This document shows positions 34,296-42,083 of a DNA stretch of 64,000 nucleotides, piece by piece. How positions within the stretch are numbered: position 1 is the first letter of the stretch; every line of letters begins with the position of its first letter. Origin of the DNA: Streptomyces sp. CB01249 (lineage in GTDB: Bacteria; Actinomycetota; Actinomycetes; Streptomycetales; Streptomycetaceae); the NCBI RefSeq assembly GCF_001905735.1, contig NZ_LISW01000001.1:1796411-1860410 (forward strand). Direction: 5' to 3'. A program made the translations under genes and the position numbers. The notes under the pieces were generated by a model. It was not told where the DNA came from and did no database searches. It was given only the letters and a program-made list of their open reading frames with translations.

Positions 34296-35222
34296 ATGTT
34301 CTTCTCTTCCCGTCCCACCACGCACCGCCGCGCCCTGGCCGCGGCCGGAACCGCTGTCGCCCTCGCGCTGACGGCGGTCGCCTGCGGCTCCTCCGACGAC
34401 TCCACGTCCATGCCCGGCATGGACCACGGCGGCGAGTCATCCGCGGCCTCCTCGCCGCGTGCGACAGCCTCGACGGACGACATGCCCGGCATGGAGCACA
34501 TGGCCACGGACAAGGGCCTGTCCGATGCCCAGGACGGCTACCGACTCACCTCCTCCCAGCGGTCCCTCGCAGCAGGCAAGCAGGCCGACTACCGGTTCAC
34601 GGTGACCGGCCCGGACGGCAAGCCGGTCACCGGCTTCGCCGTCGACCAGACCAAGCGGATGCACTTCTACGCCATCCGCTCGGACCTGACCGGCTTCCAG
34701 CACATCCACCCGGCCATGGCGGCCGACGGCACCTGGACCGCCGGCCTCGCCGCCCTGACCCCGGGGGAGTGGCGCATGTTCGCCTCCTTCACCCCCAACA
34801 GCGGGGCCGGTAAGGGCAAGGACTTCGTGCTCAGCCGCTCCGTCACCGCGCCTGGCCGGGCCACCGAGACGCCGCTGCCCGCAGCGGCCGGCAGCACTCG
34901 GGTCGACGGATACACCGTGACCGTCAAGGGCGAGCCGATGGCCGGGATGGCGCACCCGCTGACCGTCTCCGTCGCCAAGGACGGCGATCCGGTCACCGAT
35001 CTGCAGCCCTACCTGGACACCTACGCCCACCTGACCGCCTTCCATGAGGGCGACGCCGCGTTCGCCCACCTCCACCCCACGACGAAGCTCAACGGGAACC
35101 ACGGCGGGCCGGACCTGTCCTTCCACGCGGAGCTGCCCACCGCGGGCAACTGGCGGCTGTTCCTGCAGTTCCGGACCGGCGGCACGCTGCACACGGCAGC
35201 CCTGACGCTGCGCGTCGGCTGA
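34296..35222 (+). CDS. copper-induced Met/His-rich lipoprotein
   Basis: A 308-aa lipoprotein with lipobox LTAVAC (Cys30). A tether with MPGMDHGG and MPGMEHM follows, copper-ligand clusters of the kind found in periplasmic copper proteins. The rest is beta-sandwich-like with scattered His (FQHIHPAM, FAHLHP). Behind a CsoR-type operator, the protein most likely binds Cu(I) or Cu(II) at the cell surface. ATG at 34296 has only a weak ribosome binding site, so translation may depend on the upstream gene. A strong hairpin follows the stop. Confidence 0.75.
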   Translation: MFFSSRPTTHRRALAAAGTAVALALTAVACGSSDDSTSMPGMDHGGESSAASSPRATASTDDMPGMEHMATDKGLSDAQDGYRLTSSQRSLAAGKQADYRFTVTGPDGKPVTGFAVDQTKRMHFYAIRSDLTGFQHIHPAMAADGTWTAGLAALTPGEWRMFASFTPNSGAGKGKDFVLSRSVTAPGRATETPLPAAAGSTRVDGYTVTVKGEPMAGMAHPLTVSVAKDGDPVTDLQPYLDTYAHLTAFHEGDAAFAHLHPTTKLNGNHGGPDLSFHAELPTAGNWRLFLQFRTGGTLHTAALTLRVG

Positions 35223-35229
35223 ACCCCTG

Positions 35230-35254
35230 CGGGCGCCCCGGCCGGGGGCGCCCG
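35230..35254 (+). terminator. terminator hairpin of the copper operon
   Basis: 10-bp GC arms (35230-35239, 35245-35254) with a 5-base loop, 8 bases after the lipoprotein stop. Confidence 0.6.
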
Positions 35255-35355
35255 CACCTCCCGGGACCGGACCGCCCGGCCTGGGTTCGGCCGGTAGCCG
35301 CCGATCGAATCGCCGAGCCCCGATGACCGCGGCACATCGGGGTACACGAGTGCGC

Positions 35356-35652
35356 ATGGCACCGAAGAAGACCGAGCGCATCCAGTTCCTGCGGGCCGTG
35401 CGGCAGCTGCACCGCGCCCGTTCCTTCTACGCCGTCGGCGCACTGCTGTGGGCGGCGTCCGTCGTCTGGACCGGCTGGCAGGCCCCCGGAAGCCGTCAGA
35501 TGTGGGTATCGGCCCTCCTCCTGACCGTCTTCACCGGCCTCCTCATCACCGCCGCAGTGTCTCTGCGGCGCCTCGCGGCCCACACCACGTACCGGCCCGC
35601 ACACCACGGCGTCTCGCACAAGGCATCGCACCCCCGCGGGGCGCACACCTGA
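35356..35652 (+). CDS. small two-helix membrane protein
   Basis: A 98-aa protein with a basic N-terminus (APKKTERIQFLRAVRQLHRARS), two membrane helices (about residues 24-40 and 49-68) and a His/Arg-rich tail. ATG at 35356 is chosen; ATG at 35323 in frame is possible. No family recognised. Positively charged ends on both sides of the hairpin suggest both termini are cytoplasmic. Confidence 0.6.
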   Translation: MAPKKTERIQFLRAVRQLHRARSFYAVGALLWAASVVWTGWQAPGSRQMWVSALLLTVFTGLLITAAVSLRRLAAHTTYRPAHHGVSHKASHPRGAHT

Positions 35653-35749
35653 CACGTGAGGAACTCGGCCTCCCGGGGCGGCGATTCGCCACCTGGACCC
35701 ACGTATCGGCTGTGAAGACGCGCCGTTTCGGGTCGGGCAGACTACGCAC

Positions 35750-36133
35750 ATGCGCCTCCCCGCCGAAGCCGTTGACGGCACCGTACTGATCGAGGTCGTT
35801 CGACTCTCCGGCCTGCCCGCCGGGCGGGACGACCCTTATCCCGGCACGGTTGCGGCCCACTGGGCCGGAAGCGATGCCGCCGCCGCACTGTCGCTGATGG
35901 CGAGTCTGCCCGGCAGCGAACAGCACCGCTGCGGGTTCTCGCCCGGCTGGAGCGTCCGGGCGTACGACGAACACCTCGGCGCGGCCCTGTTCGAGGCGGC
36001 GTTCTGCTTCACGTGCCACGAGGTCCGCATGCGGGGCACGGCCGTGCCGCCCGCCCTGGCCACGCAGTACTTCGATCCGGAGTCGACTCAGGCGCAGAAC
36101 CTCTTGTCACTCTTCCGCGGGGCGCACGCGTAG
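35750..36133 (+). CDS. hypothetical protein, 127 aa
   Basis: A soluble 127-aa protein not recognised. It contains a Cys pair (CFTCHEVRM near residue 85-93) and an acidic, Ala-rich N-terminal half; composition and codon bias are normal for the window. No clear ribosome binding site precedes ATG at 35750. It is separated by 98 bases from the upstream small membrane protein gene and converges on the anti-sigma-type ATPase gene. Confidence 0.55.
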   Translation: MRLPAEAVDGTVLIEVVRLSGLPAGRDDPYPGTVAAHWAGSDAAAALSLMASLPGSEQHRCGFSPGWSVRAYDEHLGAALFEAAFCFTCHEVRMRGTAVPPALATQYFDPESTQAQNLLSLFRGAHA

Positions 36134-36213
36134 CAACGGCGGGCTGTTGTGCCACCGATCCCGGGTGGGCCTTGTCCTTCCCCGGCGGCGAACTCGGCGC
36201 GTGGGCGCGCGGT

Positions 36214-36633
36214 TCAGTCACCCTCCTGGGCCGCCACGGGCGGGCGGAAGCAGGCGATCACCATCTTGCCGTCGTTGCAGGGGCGGGTCTCCCACTCGTC
36301 GGCCAGGGCGTCGACGAGGAACATGCCCCGGCCGCCGGGCCGGTCGGAACTCGGCGGGCGTGGTGTGGGCAACGCGGTCGAGGAGTCGTGGACGGCCACG
36401 TGCAGACAGCACTCGTCCCAGGTCATGACCAACTGCGCGTTGCTGTCGGCGTGGACATGGGCATTGGTGACGAGCTCCGAGACGGTCAGAAGCACATCGT
36501 CGACCACCTCCGAGGCGTCGGCGGCCCACGGCAGCGTCTCCAGGTGCCCACGTGCCCATTCCCGCGCGATCCTGATCTCACTGTGCAGGGGCAGCGACCG
36601 GGCCCAACCCACGGCGCGCAGCGATTCCCCCAT
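36214..36633 (-). CDS. RsbW-like ATP-binding regulatory protein
   Basis: A 139-aa HATPase_c protein of the anti-sigma factor kinase type so numerous in Streptomyces. The N-box is ELVTNAHVHAD, the G1-like motif is VHDSST, and G2 is GGRGMFLVDALADEW. Such proteins bind ATP and either sequester a SigB-type sigma factor or phosphorylate an anti-anti-sigma partner. No sigma or STAS gene is adjacent, so this is an orphan. ATG at 36633 has GAAGGGA upstream. Confidence 0.85.
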   Translation of the reverse strand: MGESLRAVGWARSLPLHSEIRIAREWARGHLETLPWAADASEVVDDVLLTVSELVTNAHVHADSNAQLVMTWDECCLHVAVHDSSTALPTPRPPSSDRPGGRGMFLVDALADEWETRPCNDGKMVIACFRPPVAAQEGD

Positions 36634-36726
36634 GGTGTTCCCTTCATCGGTCCGGTACCTACGTTCCGCGTGTACCCCTCGCGGAAGCATTGACGCGGTG
36701 CCCCGTCGCCATCGGGGGCGCGGCGC

Positions 36727-37188
36727 CTACGCCTGCCCGGGGCCGCCGTCGCGCAGGGAACCGATCATGCTCCGCAGGATGCGGAACGCGCCCGTCTGTT
36801 CGGCCTCCGTCAAGTCGGACAGCATTCTGACCTCGACAGCCCTGACCGCCGCGCTCGCCTCTTTCAGGCTCTCGCGGCCACGCGGTGTGAGTCGCGCGGG
36901 GAGAGCCTTTCCGACGCGCTCCTCCACGGGCCGGGTCACGTAGCCGTCCCGCTCCAGTGTCTGGAGCAGCACGTTCATGGACTGGCGTGTGACGAACGCG
37001 CCGCGCGCGAGCTCGGAGTTCGACAGGCCGGGGCGTTGGGCCAGCAGTTCGAGGCAGGAGTAGTGCGTCACGGTCATCCCGAGTGGCCGCAGCACCTCCT
37101 CCATGCCTGCCCGCAGCGCGCTCGAAGCCTCCTTCAGCAGGTAGCCCAGTGATTTGTCGAGGTCCACACCGCCACTGTTTTTGCCCAT
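36727..37188 (-). CDS. MarR-family repressor
   Basis: A 153-aa MarR protein. The winged helix reads LSNSELARGAFVTRQSMNVLLQ, then the wing GYVTRPVEERVGKALPARLTPRG; the dimerisation helices flank it. It is divergent from the VOC/glyoxalase gene, and the gap contains two TGTCAG-n4-CTGACA palindromes. One covers its own start codon. The promoter geometry predicts a leaderless or near-leaderless transcript. It should repress both genes and be released by a drug-like or reactive compound. Confidence 0.85.
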   Translation of the reverse strand: MGKNSGGVDLDKSLGYLLKEASSALRAGMEEVLRPLGMTVTHYSCLELLAQRPGLSNSELARGAFVTRQSMNVLLQTLERDGYVTRPVEERVGKALPARLTPRGRESLKEASAAVRAVEVRMLSDLTEAEQTGAFRILRSMIGSLRDGGPGQA

Positions 37189-37204
37189 GTCAGGATTCTG
37201 ACAT
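37187..37204. promoter_or_regulatory. MarR operator 1
   Basis: ATGTCAG-n4-CTGACAT, perfect 7-bp arms. It overlaps the ATG of the MarR gene and contains the CTGACA that could serve as -35 for the VOC gene. Confidence 0.75.
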
Positions 37205-37214
37205 ACGGTGGGTG

Positions 37215-37230
37215 TGTCAGGAATCTGACA
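37215..37230. promoter_or_regulatory. MarR operator 2
   Basis: TGTCAG-n4-CTGACA, perfect arms, centred 27 bases from operator 1. On the minus strand its CTGACA could be the -35 of the MarR gene, on the plus strand GAATCT the -10 of the VOC gene. Confidence 0.75.
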
Positions 37231-37262
37231 TGGGATTCCGGCGTGACGGAAGGAGCATCACC

Positions 37263-37631
37263 ATGCCCGCCATCGGCCCCGACTTTCTCTCGCTCCAAGT
37301 GCGCGACCTCGGTGTCTCCCAGGCGTTCTACGAGCAGTACCTCGGCCTGGTGCGCTCGCAGGCCGGGCCTCCGCACGCCGTCGTCTTCGAGACCAACCCG
37401 ATCGCGTTCGCGCTCCGCGACCTCGTTCCCGGCACCGACCTCGCATCCGTGGCCCAGCCCGGCATCGGCGCTGCCATCTGGCTTCGCGCCACCGATGTCC
37501 AGGCCATCCACGACGCCCTCGTCGCCGACGGTCACACCATCGTCTCCGCACCGATCGACGGCCCCTTCGGCCGGACCTTCACCTTCGCCGACCCGGACGG
37601 CTACCACATCACCCTCCACGACCGCGCCTGA
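37263..37631 (+). CDS. VOC/glyoxalase-fold protein
   Basis: A 122-aa vicinal-oxygen-chelate protein with two beta-alpha-beta-beta-beta repeats (FLSLQVRDLGVSQAFYEQYLG; then AIWLRATDVQAIHDALV and FADPDGYHITLHD). The metal-site pattern is partial, as in bleomycin-resistance-type binders. AAGGAG lies 11 bases before ATG at 37263. Paired with a divergent MarR repressor through twin operators, it is likely an inducible protein for binding or detoxifying a small molecule. Which molecule is not visible. Confidence 0.85.
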   Translation: MPAIGPDFLSLQVRDLGVSQAFYEQYLGLVRSQAGPPHAVVFETNPIAFALRDLVPGTDLASVAQPGIGAAIWLRATDVQAIHDALVADGHTIVSAPIDGPFGRTFTFADPDGYHITLHDRA

Positions 37632-37644
37632 ATGGCGGGCCGGT

Positions 37645-38331
37645 TCACTCCGCAGGGGGGATCGGGAGGGGCGCGAGCCCGAGCAGCCCCGCAGTCGCCT
37701 CGGCGGCGAGTCGCTGCCACTGGCGGGCACCGCGGATCATGGTGTGGCCCCCGTGGGGCATACGAAAGCCGTGGGTCCGCGCCCCGGCGTCCCGGGCACG
37801 GGAGAGATACGCCCAGGTGTCCCCGGCCCGGGTGACGCGGTCGCTCTCGTCGTGGAGGGCGACCACGGTGCGACCGCCCAGGTGCGCGGCGGACTCGCCG
37901 GGCGGACACCAGGGGGCCAGCGCCACCACACCCTTCACCTGCGGATCGACGGCCGCCCGTAGCGCCGCACGAGCGCCCATGGAATGACCGACGAGCACGA
38001 CGGGCACCGGGCCGGCGACCTCGTACAGCTCGCTCAGCGCACGGCGGGCGTCGGCGACGGGATGGGCGTGGTGGCCGTTCCAGCCGCGGTGCTGGTAGCG
38101 GACGTGACCCACGAAGACGTCCTCCCGGGCCACGGCCCTCTGGATACGCGTGGCGAACGGCTTCATGCGCAGCGCGGGGAGGTTGAGCGCCGCAGGAGGT
38201 TCCAGCGCGTCGACGCGCCCGCCGTGGAGCAGGAGAACCGCGGCCCGCGCGCCCCGCACGGGGCGCCGACCGTCGGCGGGTCGCAGAGCGGCGCCTTCGG
38301 GGGCACCGTTCGAGCGATCGAGGAAAGGCAT
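37645..38331 (-). CDS. alpha/beta hydrolase (dienelactone-hydrolase-like)
   Basis: A 228-aa cytoplasmic alpha/beta hydrolase. The oxyanion strand is VLLLHGG, the nucleophile elbow is GHSMGA, an Asp lies in HDESDRV, and the His is in PHGGHTM. ATG at 38331 has AGGGA upstream and trims a weak N-terminal extension. The protein converges on the VOC gene with 13 bases between stops. Substrate unknown; ester or lactone hydrolysis is expected from fold and size. Confidence 0.82.
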   Translation of the reverse strand: MPFLDRSNGAPEGAALRPADGRRPVRGARAAVLLLHGGRVDALEPPAALNLPALRMKPFATRIQRAVAREDVFVGHVRYQHRGWNGHHAHPVADARRALSELYEVAGPVPVVLVGHSMGARAALRAAVDPQVKGVVALAPWCPPGESAAHLGGRTVVALHDESDRVTRAGDTWAYLSRARDAGARTHGFRMPHGGHTMIRGARQWQRLAAEATAGLLGLAPLPIPPAE

Positions 38332-38511
38332 CTTCAGGTCCCTACGCGTCAGAGGTGGCGGGGCCACGCCCACCTCCAGCCCGGCGACGAGGCGTGCTCA
38401 TACGCCCATCATGCCGTGGTGATGAGGGGACCGTGGACGTGCGGCCCGACGGCGGAACCACCACGACCGTACGGCACTCAACGCACAACCCGGCCCGGCC
38501 GCGTACCCGCC

Positions 38512-38877
38512 TCAGCGGCCCGGCGGGGTGAACTCCGGCTGGTCGAGCAGCCGCAGCCAACTCCCGTCCGGCTGGCGCCTGACGACCTGCGCCCGCGCAC
38601 CGGCCCCGTCCTTCGGCGGGGTCGAGGTGAGGGCGATGTCACCGCTGATCAGCGTGGGCAGCGGCTGTTCCGGCTCGAAACGGGGGCCGTTGGCCAGCAC
38701 CTTCTCCCACAGCGCACGGATCGCGTCGCGCCCGACCGTCCGTTCGCCGGGCGGGTAGGCCATGACCGCGTCCTCCTCGTACAGCGCGGCGACCCCGGCC
38801 GCGTCACCGGCGTTGGACCGCTCGACGAACAGGCGGGTGATGTCCTCGGGCCGCATGGCCTTCTCGTACTCCGGCAT
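38512..38877 (-). CDS. SnoaL-like/NTF2-fold protein
   Basis: A 121-aa cone-shaped alpha+beta protein (DITRLFVERSNAGDAAGVAALYEEDAVM, then the strands RTVGRDAIRALW and a beta sheet to the end). NTF2-fold SnoaL-like proteins include small isomerases, cyclases and orphan binding proteins. It is divergent from a LysR regulator with a dyad between them, so it is probably the LysR target. ATG at 38877 has AGGAG upstream. Confidence 0.8.
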   Translation of the reverse strand: MPEYEKAMRPEDITRLFVERSNAGDAAGVAALYEEDAVMAYPPGERTVGRDAIRALWEKVLANGPRFEPEQPLPTLISGDIALTSTPPKDGAGARAQVVRRQPDGSWLRLLDQPEFTPPGR

Positions 38878-38930
38878 GGGTTGCTCCTCACGTGGTGTTC
38901 CGGCACTTTCCAGCGTGATCGGCCGCCGGT

Positions 38931-38956
38931 CAGAAGTCCAACAGATGGTTCTTCTG
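38931..38956. promoter_or_regulatory. candidate LysR-type operator
   Basis: CAGAAG-n14-CTTCTG dyad in the 98-base gap between the divergent SnoaL-like and LysR genes, in the position expected for a LysR recognition site. Confidence 0.45.
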
Positions 38957-38975
38957 CAAACTAGAATGTGAAGGC

Positions 38976-39854
38976 ATGGAACTGAGGCAGCTGGAGTACT
39001 TCGTCGCCGTCGCCGAAGAGCAGAACTTCACCCGCGCGGCTGAGCGGGTACACATCAGCCAGTCCGGCGTCAGCGCCCAGATCCGGCGGCTCGAGCAGGA
39101 GCTTGGTGCCGAGCTGTTCGACCGATCGGCCCGGACCGTCGTCCTCACCGTCGCGGGCAAGGCCGCGCTCGCACACGCCCGCGCCGCCCTCGCCGCGGCC
39201 GGAGCGGTCGGTCAGTCGGTGGACGAGGTGACCGAGCTGATACGGGGGCGGCTCACCGTCGGAATGGTCATCGGCTGCACCCTCACCCCGCTCTTCGAAG
39301 CCCTCGCCGCATTCCACGAGGCACACCCCGGCGTGGAGATCGCGCTCCTGGAGGACCATTCCGACCGCCTCTCCGAAGGGGTGCAGACCGGAGCCGTCGA
39401 CCTGGCACTCATCGGGACCGCGACGGCGGCCCCCGACGGGCTGCACGCGCTGACCGTCATCAGCGAACGGCTCGTCGCTGCGGTCCCGGCCGGGCACCCC
39501 CTGACGAGGCGGCGGCGGCTCACCTTGCGGGACCTGGCCGCCCACCCCATCGTGTGCATGCCCACCGGCACCGGCCTGCGCGCCGTGTTCGACCAGGCAT
39601 GCGCCGCGCAGCACCTCCAGCCCTCGATCGCGATGCAGGCCAGCGCCGCGGACGCCATCGCGGACCTCGCCGCCCGCGGCCTCGGCGTGGCCGTCCTCAG
39701 CGACTCGATGGCCGCGGCCCACCGCGACCGGCTCACCGCCCGCACCATCGACGACGTCGAGACACCGGCACTGCTCGCCCTGATCTGGAAGAGCACACAC
39801 AACCCGGCGGTACGCGAACTCCTCACGCACACCCGACGAGCCTTTCACGCGTAG
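38976..39854 (+). CDS. LysR-family regulator
   Basis: A 292-aa LysR protein. The helix-turn-helix is FTRAAERVHISQSGVSAQIRRLE at residues 18-40, followed by the linker helix and a substrate-binding domain with two Rossmann-like lobes (LTVGMVIG, VDLALIG, LVAAVPAGHPL). ATG at 38976 begins the usual LRQLEYFVAVAE start. It likely activates or represses the divergent SnoaL-like gene and itself in response to an unknown small effector. Confidence 0.9.
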   Translation: MELRQLEYFVAVAEEQNFTRAAERVHISQSGVSAQIRRLEQELGAELFDRSARTVVLTVAGKAALAHARAALAAAGAVGQSVDEVTELIRGRLTVGMVIGCTLTPLFEALAAFHEAHPGVEIALLEDHSDRLSEGVQTGAVDLALIGTATAAPDGLHALTVISERLVAAVPAGHPLTRRRRLTLRDLAAHPIVCMPTGTGLRAVFDQACAAQHLQPSIAMQASAADAIADLAARGLGVAVLSDSMAAAHRDRLTARTIDDVETPALLALIWKSTHNPAVRELLTHTRRAFHA

Positions 39855-40039
39855 GTCAAATCCGGACGGAATCACCCGATCGGAACGTTCCTTTCGACGG
39901 TCGGCATCGTTGGGGAGTCTGGAATCCCGTAAACGATCACGAGCGAACCACGCACCGCCGTCCCCTGTACGGTCCGGTCCCCATCTGCCGAGTCGGCATG
40001 GCGGGCGCCGACGGTGGGCGTGGCTACAGGAGGTATGGA

Positions 40040-40381
40040 ATGTGCTCTCTGCTGGAGAGCTTCTTCGACACGATGGATGAGCTGCACGTCGACTTCTGCC
40101 GCCGCCTGGAGAACATCGAGCGGGAGGCGCGGACCGTACCGGTGCCGGGCGTCGGCACTGCAAGCGGCGACACTGCGCACGCGGACAAGTTCGAAGAGAT
40201 CCGGTACCCGCTCGGGCTGCGACCGCTCTGGACCGATGAGTACCTGCCGGCCGAATCCGTGAAGAACAGAGAGGAGAAAGGGTTCCTCGGGCCGGTCACA
40301 GCACTCTCCGACCCATCACTCCACGCAGAAACGATCGTCCGCGTGATGAAGCGGCAGGCAGGAACGATTCGCCGCGACTAG
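40040..40381 (+). CDS. hypothetical protein, 113 aa
   Basis: Unrecognised 113-aa protein beginning MCSLLESFFDTMDELHVDF. It is charged and hydrophilic after an amphipathic N-terminal helix, with no signal peptide or metal motif. AGGAGG lies 6 bases before ATG at 40040, the strongest evidence that it is real. GC content is a little lower than its neighbours. The tiny secreted-type peptide gene starts 33 bases downstream on the same strand and a hairpin ends the pair, so they look like one transcript. Confidence 0.65.
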   Translation: MCSLLESFFDTMDELHVDFCRRLENIEREARTVPVPGVGTASGDTAHADKFEEIRYPLGLRPLWTDEYLPAESVKNREEKGFLGPVTALSDPSLHAETIVRVMKRQAGTIRRD

Positions 40382-40414
40382 ACCCGGACCAAGTGGTCAG
40401 CATTCCCGTCCGCA

Positions 40415-40549
40415 ATGAGGAATACAGAGACTTTGACGAAGCTCATCGCAACCGTGCTGTTCACCACGGCCTTCGTGCTGGGTACAGCCATGGCAGCCCC
40501 CGCGAACCTGACCGACTCCGCCGCCCACCTGGTGAAGGACGCCCCATGA
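40415..40549 (+). CDS. 44-aa peptide with signal-like segment
   Basis: An open reading frame from ATG at 40415 to TGA at 40549. The predicted peptide has a Lys-containing N-terminus, a hydrophobic run LIATVLFTTAFVLGTAMA (residues about 10-27) ending in an AMA/AAP type cleavage site, and a mature tail of about 16 residues ending HLVKDAP. TTG at 40433 is an alternative start. No good Shine-Dalgarno is visible; translation may be coupled to the gene upstream. A perfect 12-bp hairpin 30 bases after the stop supports a transcript ending here. Function unknown. Confidence 0.45.
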   Translation: MRNTETLTKLIATVLFTTAFVLGTAMAAPANLTDSAAHLVKDAP

Positions 40550-40578
40550 ACCCGTGACACGGGGGCGGATACGACCCC

Positions 40579-40609
40579 GTCCTGCCGAGTCACCCCAACT
40601 CGGCAGGAC
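40579..40609. terminator. terminator hairpin
   Basis: Perfect 12-bp arms (40579-40590, 40598-40609) with a 7-base loop, between the 44-aa peptide gene and the convergent DUF1152 gene. Confidence 0.65.
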
Positions 40610-40652
40610 ACGCGGTCAGTTCGGACCGGGACCCGCTCCCCCATGCTGCACT

Positions 40653-41618
40653 TCAGTGCGGGAACGTCCTCGGCGGACGCTGACGGGGCAGCGTGGTGCG
40701 GAACTCCTCGATCGCGGAACTCACCTGCCGCATGAGCGAAGTCCGTTCCAGCTGACCGAGGTAGAGATTGCGGCGGGCGAGTCCGGGCAGGTCCACGCAG
40801 AAGTACAGCGCCATCAGCGGGTTGATGAACAGCTCGCTGTCCTTGGTCCTTTCCGTGAACCGTACGTTGCCGAAGTCACCGCGCACGGCAGCGGCCACGG
40901 ATCCCTGCACGATGCTGGGGTGGCTCGCGGTGTGGCGCTGGGCATGTGCCACCGCGTCGAGATACAGCGCGCCCTCCCGCCCCGCCCCGAGCAGCGAGAA
41001 CGCGCCGAGATAGGAGCCGTCCCGGTCCAGAGCGGCCAGGTTCTCCAGCACGAGCGAGTGGTTCACGCCGTGATACGCGTCCACCCCGAAGCCGAGGCAG
41101 GCCACCAGCCGGTGCTCGACCTCGTCGAGCCCGCTCACGGCGGCAAGGCTGGCCATGTCCTCCTCCGGGGTGCCGAGACCGTGCTCGTCGCCGCGCATCA
41201 GGATGTCGGTACCGCCGTCCACCAGCACGATCGCGTCCACACCGCCGAGGTGCTCGATCAGCGTCCGGTAGGCCGCCCGAAGCGGCCCGACCCCGATGCT
41301 CGGGAAGGCGTACACCGTCGACGGCAGATCCTGCGTCACGAGCCACTGGGCAAGCGTCCGTTCAGGGAAGTAGTCGCCACGCATGGGAGTGTCGGGCCCG
41401 ATGGCCGCGACGTCCTGGTCCACCCACACATCGAGGTCCAGGCCGTACAAGTCGGCGAAGGACAGATTGGCAAGGTGTACCTCCTTGCCCGCCGACCGCA
41501 GCGCGCATGCGAGCGGCAGCCCTGCGTACACGTCGAAACCGCCGCCCGCACCGGCGATGAGCACCCGTCGCGCGTCGCGCAGACGAGTGAAGAATGCGGG
41601 TTCCCCCAGAGAAATCAC
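40653..41618 (-). CDS. DUF1152 protein
   Basis: A 321-aa cytoplasmic protein matching DUF1152. The N-terminal ARRVLIAGAGGGFDVYAGLPLACAL looks like a Rossmann nucleotide-binding turn, and a second glycine-rich DGGTDILMRGDE occurs near residue 135. No enzymatic activity is established for the family to my knowledge. GTG at 41618 lacks a clear ribosome binding site, so a start further downstream is possible. Confidence 0.75.
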   Translation of the reverse strand: MISLGEPAFFTRLRDARRVLIAGAGGGFDVYAGLPLACALRSAGKEVHLANLSFADLYGLDLDVWVDQDVAAIGPDTPMRGDYFPERTLAQWLVTQDLPSTVYAFPSIGVGPLRAAYRTLIEHLGGVDAIVLVDGGTDILMRGDEHGLGTPEEDMASLAAVSGLDEVEHRLVACLGFGVDAYHGVNHSLVLENLAALDRDGSYLGAFSLLGAGREGALYLDAVAHAQRHTASHPSIVQGSVAAAVRGDFGNVRFTERTKDSELFINPLMALYFCVDLPGLARRNLYLGQLERTSLMRQVSSAIEEFRTTLPRQRPPRTFPH

Positions 41619-41706
41619 CGCATGACGCTAGCAGGAGTGCGCGTCGGCACCAGACGTCGGCAAGGCTGGTGGTCAGCATGAGCCGCGACGTCGCTGCCGC
41701 CTGGGC

Positions 41707-42059
41707 GTGAGGCCCGGGTACGAGTGGATGACGTGGGCCCCTGCCGACGAGAGCGACCCGCGCATCGAGGCGTGGCGCACCGTCCACCGCTGCTTCGTCT
41801 CCGTCCGCCACGGCCTGCCGGCCGGAGCCTTCGACCTCGACCACGTCACCGGCGACGTCGAGATCCGCTACGCCGACGGCAGCGAGACCTTCACCCCGCT
41901 CGGCGAACCCGACACCACGACGGACACACGCTCGAAGCCGCCGCCGAGGAACTGCGCAGCCTGCTCTCCCATCACGCCGAAGCGACCACCGTCCACTACC
42001 TCAAGGTTTCGAGATCACTTGACCTTGCCCCAGGGGGAAGGGCGACGGTGTCTGCGTAG
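41707..42059 (+). pseudogene. frameshifted remnant of a small hypothetical gene
   Basis: The first part (41728 onward: MTWAPADESDPRIEAWRTVH, then VTGDVEIRYADGSETFTPLGEPDT) reads well in one frame up to about 41925. After that the same frame becomes Pro/Arg-rich nonsense, while the adjacent frame reads TLEAAAEELRSLLSHHAEATTVHYL, a normal amphipathic helix. One small insertion or deletion near 41920-41935 would join them. The parent family is not recognised. A sequencing error could also explain it. Confidence 0.5.
42019..42049 (+). promoter_or_regulatory. MerR-type promoter before the HAD gene
   Basis: TTGACC (42019-42024), then a 19-base spacer holding the dyad CCTTGCCCC/GGGGGAAGG (42023-42041, 8 of 9 pairs), then GACGGT. 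The geometry is that of a MerR-activated promoter. It starts 35 bases before the HAD gene. No MerR gene lies beside it. Confidence 0.5.
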
Positions 42060-42083
42060 ATCACACGAGCGAGCGGAGTCCGA

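Noticed and set aside
39872..40299. Minus-strand frames opposite the 113-aa gene
   Set aside because: They lack ribosome binding sites, while the plus frame has AGGAGG and a downstream terminator.
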